Assembly: GCA_035532035.1 (NCBI GenBank)
Contig: DATKRS010000010.1
Span: forward strand, 1-64,000
DNA: 64,000 bases
Source of the DNA: Candidatus Dormiibacterota bacterium
GTDB taxonomy: Bacteria; Vulcanimicrobiota; Vulcanimicrobiia; Vulcanimicrobiales; Vulcanimicrobiaceae
Direction: 5' to 3'
Made by a program: the position numbers and the translations under genes
Notes under the pieces: model-generated
Seen by the model: the letters and a program-made list of their open reading frames with translations, nothing else
Told to the model about the DNA's origin: nothing
The model's database searches: none
Part shown: piece after piece, positions 7,687 through 20,403 of the stretch
How the letters are laid out: each line of letters opens with the position of its first letter
How positions within the stretch are numbered: the stretch's first letter is position 1

Positions 7687-8788
7687 ATGAGCGAATCGCA
7701 GCGCACGGCGATCGGCCGGCTCGACGAGCAGTTGAATGCCGTCAAGGAGCGGCTTTGACTATGCCGGTAGAAAGCGCCGGTTAAGCGAGCTCGAGGCCCG
7801 CGCGGGCACGTCCGGCTTCTGGAACGACCCCGAAGGCGCGCAGCGCGTCATGAAGGACTCCGCCGAGTTGCGCGAGGAGCTCGGCGCTCTCGACGCAATC
7901 GCCAAGCTCCTTTCGGAAGCGCGCGAGATGCTCGACCTCTTCTCGGGTGACGCTGTAGCGGAAGGGGAGGCCGACGCGATGCTCGCGACGGCGCGACAAC
8001 GGCTGGAGGAGATGCAGATGGCGGCGAGCTTCAGCGGCGAGTTCGACGCGCACGGGGCAATCCTCAGCATCAACGCGGGCGCCGGCGGCGTCGACGCAGC
8101 GGACTGGACGCAGATGCTCGCGCGTATGTATCTGCGGTGGGCCGAGAGCAAGAGCTTCGAGACGCGCGTCGTCGACGAGTCGCCGGCGGAAGAGGCGGGG
8201 CTGAAATCGATCACGTTCTTCGTTCGCGGAAAGAACGCGTACGGCATGCTCGAGAGCGAGCGCGGCGTGCACCGTCTCGTTCGCATCTCGCCGTTCGACG
8301 CCGCGCATCGCCGCCATACGTCGTTTGCCGCGGTCGACGTCGTGCCGGAGATCGAGGCGAGCGAAAGTGACGTCGATATCAAGCCGGACGACCTGCGGGT
8401 CGAAACCTTCAAGTCGGGTGGCGCCGGCGGCCAGTACGTGAACAAGACGGAGTCCGCGGTGCGCATCGTGCATCTGCCGACGGGCATCGTCGTCGCGTCG
8501 CAGCAGGAGCGCTCGCAGGCGCAGAACCGCGAGGTCGCGCTCGGCATCCTGCGGGCGCGGCTCGTCCAGCGCGCCGCCCAGGAGCGCGACCGGCAGCTCT
8601 CCGACTTGCGCGGGGAGCGACAAGCGAACGAATGGGGCTCGCAGATCCGCTCGTACGTCTTACATCCGTATCAGCTCGTCAAAGACCATCGCACCGGCAT
8701 CGAGACCGGCAACGCACAGGCGGTGCTCGACGGCGAGATCGACCTCTTCGTTTGGTCCTACTTGCAGCAGCGCAGACGTGCTTCGTGA
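7687..8788 (+). CDS. prfB: Peptide chain release factor 2 (programmed frameshift)
   Basis: RF2, which ends translation at UGA and UAA. The protein is encoded in two frames: 22 codons from ATG 7687 plus CTT, an in-frame TGA at 7756-7758, then the remaining 343 codons in the +1 frame from GAC 7757. The body has the peptide anticodon SPF (RISPFD) and the catalytic GGQ (GAGGQYVNKTESAVR), and a normal length of about 366 residues. The frame-0 part before the shift is almost the same length as in E. coli. In-frame ATG 7597 would lengthen it by 30 residues but overlaps the divergent gene's start. The next gene overlaps the 3' end by 11 nt. Confidence 0.95.
7744..7759 (+). promoter_or_regulatory. RF2 autoregulatory +1 frameshift site
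   Basis: AAGGAG (7744-7749) acts as an internal Shine-Dalgarno, followed after exactly 3 nt by CTT TGA C (7753-7759). Spacing and slippery codon equal the E. coli prfB signal. When RF2 is scarce the ribosome pauses at TGA and slips from CTT to TTT, restoring the RF2 frame; when it is abundant, translation stops. Confidence 0.95.
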
Positions 8789-10160
8789 CCGCCTGATCTG
8801 GCTCGGTGCGCTGCTCTATGCGGCAATCTTTACCGCGCTCGGCGCGGCGAAGTATGCGGCGCACCGTAACCTCGTCGACTTCGGCATATTTGCGCAGACT
8901 GCCGCAAGCGCGTTCGGCTGCTTTTGCAACACGGTCGAAGGCAGCCATTGGGCGTTTCACTTTTCGCCGGTTCTCTATCTCGCGGGCGCCGTCGTTGCCG
9001 TCGTGCACTCGCCGATCGCTCTCGTCGCGCTGCAATCGGCTGCGTGCGCGCTCGTCGCTCCGCCGATTGCCGCGCTCGTCGGAGCGCGCGCCCCCGTCCG
9101 TATCGCACGGCTCGCGGCGCTGGTGGTCTGGCTCTATCCGCCGCTCGCCGGGCTCGCGTTCGGGGATTTTCACGAAAACGTCTTTGCACCGGCCGCCGTG
9201 GCGTGGGCGATCTGGGCCTCCGATGCCGGCCGATGGCGTCTCATGCTTGCCTTTGCGGCGCTCGCGCTCGCGGTCAAGGAAGACCAAGCGATATTCCTCG
9301 CCGTCGCGGGGCTGCTCGGCTGGTGGCGCCTTCGTGGAACCACCATCGGGCGCGCGGCGTTGCTGATCTGTGGCGCGAGCGTCGTCACGCTCGTATGGTT
9401 CTACCACGGCATTCAGCCTGCGGCGAGCGTCGCCGCAACGCATTGGTCGCCGGAGCGATTCTACGCGTGGAGCGCCGCAGACGTTCGGGAGCTCTTCCCC
9501 GGCGGCATTCTCGCGCGCGCCGGCTTTCTGCTGCTGGCGTTCGTTCCGCTGCTCTTCTTGCCGTTCCGCTCGCGCATGATGTGGCTGGCCGCCGCGCCGC
9601 TTGCGGAAGTGTTGCTCTCGCGCATGCCGACGACGTTCACGATGGGCACGCACTACGCCGGCGCGTGGATCGGCTACGTGCTCGTTCCGTTCGGTTTCGC
9701 CGTGCGGCGCATCTCGCCGCTGCGCGCGCAGCATCTGCTCGCTGCCGCAGCGCTGCTCTGCGTCGTCGAGTTCGCCGTTGCCGATCCGCTGCATCCCGGC
9801 CTGAACCTGCACGCGCCGCGCGCGCGGGACGCGCGGCTCGATCTCTTCCTCGCGACGCTGCCCGCGGGTCTCGACGTCGCGACGCAAGAGGAAGCGTACA
9901 CGCATCTTGCGCTCGGAGATCCGCACGCCGGCGTGCTTCCGGAGCGTGCGTCGCAGCCGCTTGCCGCGTGCTTCGCGCTCGTCGACGCTGACTATCCGGA
10001 CTCTCCTCGCCTCGAGGAGTATGGCGCCACGCTTCGGCGCCTCGTGCGCGAGCGGCGTTACGTGCTGGTGCGGCGCGACGGCGCGATCGCGCTCTACCGC
10101 GCCGCGGCGTGCTCTTCTACGGCCGCAACGGTGCGCGCAATCCAGTCGTCTGCGATCTGA
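8778..10160 (+). CDS. DUF2079 polytopic membrane protein
   Basis: A 460-residue integral membrane protein with about nine or ten hydrophobic segments. The opening (KYAAHRNLVDFGIFAQTA, then NTVEGSHWAFHFSPVLYL) matches the DUF2079 family, which is related to GT-C glycosyltransferases that use polyprenyl-phosphate sugars: an early Asp in the first extracytoplasmic loop is preserved (VDFG). It probably transfers a sugar in envelope biogenesis, an inference from fold only. GTG 8778 overlaps prfB by 11 nt, and the 3' end overlaps the convergent GT9 gene by 67 nt. Confidence 0.8.
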   Translation: MLRDRLIWLGALLYAAIFTALGAAKYAAHRNLVDFGIFAQTAASAFGCFCNTVEGSHWAFHFSPVLYLAGAVVAVVHSPIALVALQSAACALVAPPIAALVGARAPVRIARLAALVVWLYPPLAGLAFGDFHENVFAPAAVAWAIWASDAGRWRLMLAFAALALAVKEDQAIFLAVAGLLGWWRLRGTTIGRAALLICGASVVTLVWFYHGIQPAASVAATHWSPERFYAWSAADVRELFPGGILARAGFLLLAFVPLLFLPFRSRMMWLAAAPLAEVLLSRMPTTFTMGTHYAGAWIGYVLVPFGFAVRRISPLRAQHLLAAAALLCVVEFAVADPLHPGLNLHAPRARDARLDLFLATLPAGLDVATQEEAYTHLALGDPHAGVLPERASQPLAACFALVDADYPDSPRLEEYGATLRRLVRERRYVLVRRDGAIALYRAAACSSTAATVRAIQSSAI

Positions 10161-11071
10161 ACGACGAAGAACGGCGCGGCCCACGGATGCCACCGCGCGA
10201 CTTGGTATGCGAGATCGCGCCGGCGCGCAAAGAGCGCAACCGTCGGCGTACCGACCATGCCCGCCACGTGAACGGCGCCCGAGTCCGGAGCGACGAGCAT
10301 CGCTGCGGCAGCGATTGCTTCTTTCCATGGCTCGAGCGCCTCGAAGCGCTCGACGGCCGCGCCGCCTGCGCGCTCCACCGCGTCCGCAAAGGCGCCCTCG
10401 CTCGAGGAAGCGATTGCGCGCACGGGATGTTGGTGCGCGAGCTCGCGCAGCAGCTGCGCGACGGCTCCAGCGTCGGCGCCGAAGCGCTCCCACTTGTGCG
10501 TCACTTGCACGGCCACGCTTGCGTGGCGAACGACGTCGCGCTCGAGGACGAGCGGGCGCAGACGCGCGAGCTCGCGCGTCGGCACCCGCTCTTCCACGAG
10601 CCCGCGCCCGAGCTCGAAGAGTACCTCGCATTCGTGCCGTCGGCGCCGGTCGAGCCCCGCCGGGCGATACAGCGTCGTCGTGAGCAGCGAGCGAACCCAG
10701 AGCGTCTTGAGCGGCTTCCCCCAGCCGTTCGCAAAGCCCGCGCGTCGCGGGGCAGCCGTTGCGACCGCCAGGCGATAGCCGGCGGGATCTTCGGTGGCGA
10801 CGAGCGCGGCTGCGTAACCGCGCGACGCGAGCGCGACGCCGAAACGCGCGATCGCCGCGGCGTTCTCCGCACTGTTCGTCCGCAGCTCGAAGGGCGCGAT
10901 CGCGACGTCCCGCACGGCCGCGCGGGAGAAGGCGGACGCGTTGTCCTCCCGCAGCACGAGGTCGACGGGCCGGCCCGCGGAACGGAGCGCGGCGAGCAAC
11001 GGCGTGAGCGCCAGTGCGTCGCCGATGCCGTCGAGGCGGATGATCAGCACGGGCGGTGAATCCTGCGGCAT
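10094..11071 (-). CDS. Glycosyltransferase family 9 (heptosyltransferase-like)
   Basis: A 325-residue GT9 enzyme, the family that adds ADP-heptose or similar sugars to lipopolysaccharide core. It begins VLIIRLDGIGDALALTPLL, the typical GT9 N-terminal loop, and the C-terminal domain holds VAPDSGAVHVAGMVGTPTVALF (in two pieces: VAPDSGAVHVA and GTPTVALF), the sugar-nucleotide site. ATG 11071 was chosen because the upstream 31 residues are Arg/Pro-rich and out of character. It supports the presence of an LPS-like outer layer, although the acceptor is unknown. Its 3' end overlaps the DUF2079 gene. Confidence 0.85.
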   Translation of the reverse strand: MPQDSPPVLIIRLDGIGDALALTPLLAALRSAGRPVDLVLREDNASAFSRAAVRDVAIAPFELRTNSAENAAAIARFGVALASRGYAAALVATEDPAGYRLAVATAAPRRAGFANGWGKPLKTLWVRSLLTTTLYRPAGLDRRRRHECEVLFELGRGLVEERVPTRELARLRPLVLERDVVRHASVAVQVTHKWERFGADAGAVAQLLRELAHQHPVRAIASSSEGAFADAVERAGGAAVERFEALEPWKEAIAAAAMLVAPDSGAVHVAGMVGTPTVALFARRRDLAYQVARWHPWAAPFFVVQIADDWIARTVAAVEEHAAAR

Positions 11072-11088
11072 GCTCGGGCGAGGCTTGC

Positions 11089-11412
11089 GTGATTGAGAAC
11101 GTCGTAACCTTCGAGGAGGTCGCGGGCTATAGGAGACGCCGAGACCTGGGATACGTCTGCGCAAACGCGTCGCGTCCGCGCAACGTGCTGCGCTCTACGT
11201 TTCGCAGCCTTGGCATGCTGATCGGTCTCGCGCCCATCGAATCGCTCTCGGAGGCAGACGAGCTGCGTGGCGAAGCGCTTGCGGCGTTGAGCCGAAACGC
11301 CGACGCGATGGGAGCAAACGCCGTTGTCGGCGTGCAGTTCCACGTCGCCGAAGAAGATGGAGCCTGCACGGTCACGGCGTATGGGCGCGCGCTGGATCTC
11401 GAGCGCGAGTGA
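11089..11412 (+). CDS. YbjQ/UPF0145 family protein
   Basis: A 107-residue protein of the YbjQ family (putative heavy-metal-binding fold, Pfam PF01906). The hallmarks are LGYVCANASRPRN near the start, EALAALSRNADAMGANAVVGVQF in the second half and a closing VTAYGRAL. Members form small pentamers of unknown function. GTG 11089 was preferred to 11056 since the family starts a few residues before the first strand. It is divergent from the GT9 gene, 17 nt apart, and its stop overlaps the next gene by 4 nt (GTGA). Confidence 0.75.
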   Translation: MIENVVTFEEVAGYRRRRDLGYVCANASRPRNVLRSTFRSLGMLIGLAPIESLSEADELRGEALAALSRNADAMGANAVVGVQFHVAEEDGACTVTAYGRALDLERE

Positions 11413-12113
11413 ACGCGAGCGAGCGCGAGCGACGCACGCGCGATCTTGCCGATGCTGCGGCGCTCGCGGATGCCTGCCGAAAGTGCGCGATCGGCGCGCA
11501 GCGACAGCGCAATGTCTACGGCGAAGGCGACCCGTACGCCGCGCTGATGGTGATCGGAGAGGGCCCGGGCGAGACCGAAGATCGGCTCGGGCGGCCGTTC
11601 GTCGGCCGTGCCGGAGCGTTGCTCGACAAGATGCTGGCCGCGATCGACCTCGCTCGCGAAGATGTCTACATCTGCAACGTCGTTAAATGCCGCCCGACGC
11701 TTGGCACGCCCGGTGGGTTGCGCAACCGGCCTCCCGATCCGCAAGAAATCGCGAACTGCCGCCCGTTTCTCGATCGCCAGATCGACCTAATTCGCCCGTC
11801 CGTGATTCTCGCGCTTGGCGCGCCTGCCGCGAAATCGTTTCTCGGCGCCGGCTTCCAGATCACGAAGATGCGCGGGCGCTGGTACGAGGGGCCGGCAGGT
11901 ACGCCGTTGATGGTAACGTTCCACCCCGCCTACATCCTGCGCCAGACCGGCGGAGAGATCGACGCGGTCAAGCGGCTCGTGTGGAACGATCTGAAGCAGG
12001 TTCGCGCCAAGCTCGACGAGGCGCCGGCCGAGCCCATGCCGGAACAGGCGAACCTCTTCGAGAAAAATGCGACATCGGAATCCGGAAATGGCCCAAGCCC
12101 GACAAGCTCCTAG
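11409..12113 (+). CDS. Family 4 uracil-DNA glycosylase (4Fe-4S)
   Basis: A 234-residue base-excision repair enzyme that removes uracil from DNA. Motif 1 (IGEGPGETEDRLGRPFVG) and motif 2 (FHPAYILR) of family 4 UDGs are present. Four cysteines for the iron-sulfur cluster can be assigned: C23 and C26 (ACRKC), the Cys of VVKCRP and that of IANCRPFL. The C-terminal 30 residues (EAPAEPMPEQANLF...) are a disordered tail with a PCNA/clamp-binding-like QANLF end. It starts at a GTG that overlaps the YbjQ stop and ends inside the rlmN 5' region, suggesting one transcript. Confidence 0.92.
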   Translation: MNASERERRTRDLADAAALADACRKCAIGAQRQRNVYGEGDPYAALMVIGEGPGETEDRLGRPFVGRAGALLDKMLAAIDLAREDVYICNVVKCRPTLGTPGGLRNRPPDPQEIANCRPFLDRQIDLIRPSVILALGAPAAKSFLGAGFQITKMRGRWYEGPAGTPLMVTFHPAYILRQTGGEIDAVKRLVWNDLKQVRAKLDEAPAEPMPEQANLFEKNATSESGNGPSPTSS

Positions 12114-13254
12114 CGTGAATCGCGAGGCGCGGACGATTTGGCTCGAGGCAACGGCGAAGCGTGCTGGGTTCTCCGGCGTGCCGGCTTTCGCGCAAGCATT
12201 TGATCTGCGCGAGTACCGGCTGACGCAGCTCTACCATGCAGCCGCCAAAGAGCTGTGCGCCTCGCTCGGCGAAGTCACGACGCTGCCGAAGACGCTGCGC
12301 GCGCGGATGGCCGAGCGCGGGGTCACGCTCTCGTCGCTCGAGCCGGCAACGATTCAACGCTCCCGCGACGGACATACGTCGAAAGGTCTCTTCCGGCTGG
12401 GCGACGGGAACGACGTCGAGGCCGTGCTGATGGAGCACCGGCAGGGTCGCACGACGATTTGCATCTCGTCGCAGGCAGGTTGCGCCTTCGCGTGTGCGTT
12501 CTGCTCGACCGGGCAGGCGGGATTCGCCCGTAATCTGAGCGCCGTCGAGATCGTGGACCAAGCGCGCTACTTCGCACGCGAGGCGCGCGAGCGCGGCAAG
12601 CGCGTCACGAACGTCGTCTTCATGGGGATGGGCGAGCCCTTTCACAACTACGACGCGGTGATGGAGGCCGTCGCGCTGCTCAACGACCCGCAGGGATTCG
12701 GACTCGGTCACCGGCACATCACGATCTCAACCGTCGGGCTCGTCGATCGTATCGACGCGTTCTCACGTGAAGGCATCCAGGTCAATCTCGCGATCTCGCT
12801 GCACGCACCCAACGACGAGCTTCGCAGCTCGTTCATGCCGGTGAATCGCCGGCACGGCGTCGCGGAGCTCATGGCGGCGTGCGCGCGCTACGTCGAGCGA
12901 ACGCACCGCAAGGTTTTCTTCGAGTACGTGATGCTCGCGGGTATCAACGATTCCGATGTTTGCGCGCGCGAGCTGGCCGCGTTGATGCGCGGGCACCTCT
13001 ATCACGTGAACCTCATTCCGTACAATGCGACGCCGGACGCGCCCTACGCCGGCAGCGCCGAGGAACGCATCTGGAGCTTCGCCGGAATTCTCGACGAAGC
13101 AGGCGTCCCGGTCACGGTGCGCCACAACATGGGTCGCGATATTGCCGCTGCTTGCGGGCAATTACGCTCCGAAACGCAGCCGAAGGCGCAGCGTAGCGGG
13201 TCCAAGGAGCTCTCGGGGGCGGGACCGGGGCAGGTGAAGCAAGCAGCGCCGTGA
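12088..13254 (+). CDS. rlmN: 23S rRNA (adenine-C2)-methyltransferase RlmN
   Basis: A 388-residue radical-SAM enzyme that methylates A2503 of 23S rRNA and A37 of some tRNAs. The radical-SAM cysteines are in GCAFACAFCSTGQ (CxxxCxxC), the SAM-binding GMGEPFHNYD is intact, and the methyl-carrying Cys near the C-terminus is seen in AAACGQLR. The second cysteine of the ping-pong mechanism thus appears conserved. The last 30 residues are polar and poorly conserved. ATG 12088 overlaps the UDG gene by 26 nt; GTG 12115 right after the UDG stop is a fair alternative. Confidence 0.93.
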   Translation: MAQARQAPSVNREARTIWLEATAKRAGFSGVPAFAQAFDLREYRLTQLYHAAAKELCASLGEVTTLPKTLRARMAERGVTLSSLEPATIQRSRDGHTSKGLFRLGDGNDVEAVLMEHRQGRTTICISSQAGCAFACAFCSTGQAGFARNLSAVEIVDQARYFAREARERGKRVTNVVFMGMGEPFHNYDAVMEAVALLNDPQGFGLGHRHITISTVGLVDRIDAFSREGIQVNLAISLHAPNDELRSSFMPVNRRHGVAELMAACARYVERTHRKVFFEYVMLAGINDSDVCARELAALMRGHLYHVNLIPYNATPDAPYAGSAEERIWSFAGILDEAGVPVTVRHNMGRDIAAACGQLRSETQPKAQRSGSKELSGAGPGQVKQAAP

Positions 13255-13266
13255 ACTCCAAGCGCG

Positions 13267-14415
13267 TTGTTAGAAGCCATAGCGCTCCTCGTTCTCGCCA
13301 ACGTCGTGTTGGCCGCCCGCAGCATGCTTTTCGTATTCGGTTCGCGCGACGAGATGGTCGTGCGGGAGCCCGAAGCCGATCTTCCATTTCTCTCCATCGT
13401 CGTGCCCGCACGTAACGAGGAGCGCCAAATCGAAGGTTGCGTGCGCTCGCTGCTCGCCCAGCGTTATCCGGCGTTCGAAGTGATCGTCGTCGACGACGAA
13501 TCCGACGACGAAACCGCATCGATCGTTGCGCGCATCGCCAAAGAGCATTCGCAGTTGCGCCTGATACACGGAGCGCCGCTCCCGCAAGGCTGGGTCGGAA
13601 AATCGTGGGCGCTCGTTCAAGGGGAGCGCGCGGCTCGAGGCGAGTGGCTGTTGTGCACCGACGCCGATACGGTGCATCATCCCCTTGCGGCATCCTCTGC
13701 CGTGCAGACCGCGCGCGAGCGCAATGTCGGCGCGCTCAGTCTTCTCACGACGCAGGAGATGAAGTCGTTCTCGGAGCGCGCGCTGCTCCCGGCGATCTTG
13801 TGGACGATCGTGCTCGCGACGGGGCACCTCGCCGCCATCGGAGACCCGCGCAAGAGAGCGGCGATGTTCAACGGCCAGTATCTCCTGCTGTCGCGCGCAT
13901 TATACGAAGCGACCGACGGCCACGCCGTCGTCGCGAACGAGATCGCCGAAGATCTCGAGTTTGCGCGGCATCTCAAACGTGATGGCCGGTTTCGAATCAC
14001 GCTTCTCGGCGCGAACGATCTCGTGCGCACGCGCATGTACCGGTCGTTTGCGGAGATTTGGAGTGGTTTCGTCAAGAACTTCGCGCTCGGCATGCGCGAG
14101 CGGACGGCCGAAGCCGTTGCGGGGCTCTTCGGCCTCGCGCTCATCTCCCCGATTACGCCGCTCGCAGTAGTGGTGCTCCTGCTCTTCCATCGTTGGGCGC
14201 TCGCCGGCGTTCTCGCGGTCGCCTTTCTTGCCGGCTTGTTCGTTGCGGAGCTCGGAATGAGGCGCATGCGATTCCCCGCGGGATCCTGTGCGTGGCTTCC
14301 CGCTGGTTTCGTCGTGCTGCTTGCCATCTGCGCGACCTCCGTCGCGCGGCTCACGGGCTCGGTCGGCGTCGATTGGCGGGGCCGACGCTACCGTGGAGTG
14401 TTGCGCGGGAGTTGA
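13267..14415 (+). CDS. Membrane glycosyltransferase family 2 (HpnB/CrtQ-like)
   Basis: A 382-residue GT2 enzyme: an N-terminal hydrophobic helix, then the GT-A domain (LSIVVPARNEERQIEG, VIVVDDESDDET, the DxD-containing CTDADT), then three C-terminal membrane helices. This order resembles hopene-associated HpnB and carotenoid glycosyltransferase CrtQ, so a lipid acceptor in the inner membrane is plausible, though not proven. The start is TTG 13267; no ATG fits before the first helix. It lies between rlmN and glyS with short gaps of about 12 nt each. Confidence 0.8.
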   Translation: MLEAIALLVLANVVLAARSMLFVFGSRDEMVVREPEADLPFLSIVVPARNEERQIEGCVRSLLAQRYPAFEVIVVDDESDDETASIVARIAKEHSQLRLIHGAPLPQGWVGKSWALVQGERAARGEWLLCTDADTVHHPLAASSAVQTARERNVGALSLLTTQEMKSFSERALLPAILWTIVLATGHLAAIGDPRKRAAMFNGQYLLLSRALYEATDGHAVVANEIAEDLEFARHLKRDGRFRITLLGANDLVRTRMYRSFAEIWSGFVKNFALGMRERTAEAVAGLFGLALISPITPLAVVVLLLFHRWALAGVLAVAFLAGLFVAELGMRRMRFPAGSCAWLPAGFVVLLAICATSVARLTGSVGVDWRGRRYRGVLRGS

Positions 14416-14426
14416 TCCCTGTCACG

Positions 14427-18396
<3,970 letters not shown>

Positions 18397-18400
<4 letters not shown>

Positions 18401-18416
18401 CGGCCGGGATCGCTAC
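18397..18416 (+). terminator. Hairpin straddling the ppdK stop codon
   Basis: GTAGCG (18397-18402) pairs with CGCTAC (18411-18416) around an 8-nt loop, with the TAG stop in the left arm. It lacks a T-tract. A second hairpin, AGCGCCC/GGGCGCT with loop GGCA, follows at 18482-18499. Confidence 0.4.
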
Positions 18417-18481
18417 CAAAAGGCGGCGCAGTGCTCCAGCCATACGGCGTCTCCCGCCGTCGGCTGGTGGTGAAGCGCCGC

Positions 18482-18522
18482 AGCGCCCGGCAGGGCGCTC
18501 AATACCACCCGTATGTCATACG
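18482..18522. repeat. Hairpin and inverted repeat before tnpB remnant
   Basis: AGCGCCC (18482-18488) and GGGCGCT (18493-18499) form a 7-bp stem with a 4-nt loop. Eleven bases later CGTATG (18510-18515) and CATACG (18517-18522) form an almost gapless inverted repeat. IS200/IS605 elements carry sub-terminal hairpins, so these could be the relic left end of the element whose tnpB follows; they could also serve ppdK termination. Confidence 0.35.
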
Positions 18523-18544
18523 ACCAGCGTAAAGTACGGTTAGG

Positions 18545-19095
18545 ATGGAGTCAGTCTCGAGCAAGGTCGTCTATCGCCTCTATCCGTCGCATTCGCAAGA
18601 GGCTGTGCTGCTCGATATGCTCGGCTTGCACCAGCGGCTTTATAACGCCGCGTTGGAGCAGCGGATCGCGGCCTGGCGGCTGCAACGCAAAAGCCTGTCG
18701 GCATACGACCAAATGCGCGATCTGACCGACCTGCGCGCCGTCGACGTGCAGTAGCCGGCCTCAACGCGCAGTCGGCGCAAGTGACGCAACGTCGCCCGAA
18801 AGGCCTCAATCGCGAGATTCTCGCGACGGCCCCCAGCGCATTTCTCGCCATGCTCCGATACAAAGCGGCAGAAGCTGGTGTCGAGTACGTCGAGGTTCCC
18901 TCGCGCAAAGTTAAACCGAGTCAAACGTGCAGCGGCTGCGGAGCGCAGCGCAAGAAAGCGCTCTCGGAGCGCCAGCACGTTTGCTCGTGCGGCTTGGTTC
19001 TGTCACGCGATCGGAACGCCGCTCGCGTGAATCTTTTGTGGGCGTTCGCCCGCACCGGCCGGGAACCGACCGGGTGCCTCGCGCAATCAGCGTGA
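18545..19095 (+). pseudogene. tnpB (IS200/IS605 OrfB) remnant, internally deleted
   Basis: ATG 18545 opens an N-terminal TnpB domain (RLYPSHSQEAVLLDML, RLYNAALEQR, SLSAYDQMRDLTDL) that stops at 18754. The next conserved piece, GLNAQSAQVTQRR, is in another frame (from about 18751), so there is one frameshift. It joins directly to the C-terminal half (GLNREILATAP, MLRYKAAEAGVEYVEVP, zinc finger CSGC...CSC, then SRDRNAARVNLL with the third RuvC Asp). RuvC I and II, about 230 residues, are absent, so nuclease activity is impossible. The tail RTGREPTG matches the part of tnpB genes that usually doubles as guide-RNA (omegaRNA) scaffold. No tnpA lies nearby. Confidence 0.85.
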
Positions 19096-19141
19096 GCAAC
19101 ACGAAACTCCATCCTGTACGCGCAGCGTCAGGTGGAGTCGT

Positions 19142-20356
19142 TCATGTGCGTAGCGACGCGACCATCAGCGCGCACAGCTTACGCGCTTCGGCCACGTCGA
19201 CCGCGGTTCGTCGTACGAAGAGCTTTCTCCAATACGCATTGCCGCTGAGTTTCGCGATCAAGTCGGAGGCGACGCGGGCATCGACGAGACCCGCCGGCGT
19301 GCCGACCCATACCGTCGGCCGTGACGCGTCGGCGACGAGCGGGAGGCGGTGCATGACTTGCGCCTGCTCGTCGGCCCAGACGTTCTCCGGGCCGTAGCGC
19401 TCACGCAGCGAGCGCTCGCAGGCCTCGAACGCGCGCAGGTCGCTCTCGGCATTGAACTCGGCGGCGAGCACGTAGACGCGCACGCGCTCGCGCAAGGCCT
19501 TTGCGGCTTCGCTCTTCGCGTTGCCGAGCTCGTTGAGTACGCGGAAGTCGTCCCAGCGCAAGAACTCGTCGATCGCGTCGAGCGCGCGCGGGTTCGGCCA
19601 GAGTTCCTGCAGCACTTCGTGCAGGATGTGCTCGAAGACGCGCGTCGTGTGGTGAAAGTAGACCGACGCGAACATCATGTAGCGCGCCGTGACGAACGAT
19701 TCGAGCGCGACGACGCCGCGCGAATCGATGCCGAGCACGAGCGCTCCGTCTCGCTCGTAGAGACGCAGCGACTCGAGCATCTGCTCGACGTCGAAACGCC
19801 CGCTCACGACGCCGGTGAAATAGGCATCCCGCTGCAGGTAGTCCATGCGATCGGCGTCGAGATTCGGCCCGCTTACCAGCTCGCGCAACGCGGGGTAACG
19901 CGTCTTGGGATCGCCGAGCACGAGGCCGAGGACGTCATCCGGATCGACGTCGAGCGCTTCCAGAGCGGTGCGGAGATCGGGGAGCGCGAGCAACTCCTTC
20001 GTGCGGTCCTCATGGCGCACGCCGAGTACCGCTTCGCACGCATGACTGAACGGGCCGTGTCCGATATCGTGGAGGAGAAGGGCCGCTCGAACGAGGCGCC
20101 GCTGATACGCAACCTGGCGGCTGTCGGAGAAGAAGCTCGCGCCGTGCCGCACGATCGAATCGAAGGCTCTGCTGCCGACGGCGAGAGCGCCGAGCGCGTG
20201 CGTAAACCGCGAATGCTCCGCCGAGGGAAAGGCAAGGTAGGCGAGGCCGAGCTGGCGCAGGCGGCGTAGGCGCTGGAACTGCGACAGATCGAGCAGATTC
20301 GCCTCGCCATCGTCCAGCTCGATGAAACGGTGGACGGGATCGAAGATCCGCTTCAT
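19142..20356 (-). CDS. HD-domain phosphohydrolase (SAMHD1/dGTPase-like)
   Basis: A 404-residue metal-dependent phosphohydrolase. The HD motif signature is complete: H in AEHSRFTHALG, HD in LLLHDIGHGPFSH, and the distal Asp in NLDADRMDYLQRDAYFTG. The architecture is that of YdhJ/YwfO/SAMHD1-type proteins, many of which cleave dNTPs or nucleotides, but the substrate cannot be fixed from sequence. ATG 20356 (KRIFDPVHRFIEL) matches the usual N-terminus; an upstream 29-residue extension is not needed. It is divergent from dnaG with only 47 nt between starts, so the two promoters overlap. Confidence 0.9.
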   Translation of the reverse strand: MKRIFDPVHRFIELDDGEANLLDLSQFQRLRRLRQLGLAYLAFPSAEHSRFTHALGALAVGSRAFDSIVRHGASFFSDSRQVAYQRRLVRAALLLHDIGHGPFSHACEAVLGVRHEDRTKELLALPDLRTALEALDVDPDDVLGLVLGDPKTRYPALRELVSGPNLDADRMDYLQRDAYFTGVVSGRFDVEQMLESLRLYERDGALVLGIDSRGVVALESFVTARYMMFASVYFHHTTRVFEHILHEVLQELWPNPRALDAIDEFLRWDDFRVLNELGNAKSEAAKALRERVRVYVLAAEFNAESDLRAFEACERSLRERYGPENVWADEQAQVMHRLPLVADASRPTVWVGTPAGLVDARVASDLIAKLSGNAYWRKLFVRRTAVDVAEARKLCALMVASLRT

Positions 20357-20403
20357 GGTGAGGGGGATTCGTGCAGGCGACCGAATCTCCGGTAAAGCAA
20401 TCC

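Noticed and set aside
8679-10631. Open frame of 650 codons antisense to DUF2079
   Set aside because: Nearly all Arg/Ala/Glu; the real genes here are the DUF2079 protein and the GT9 enzyme in other frames.
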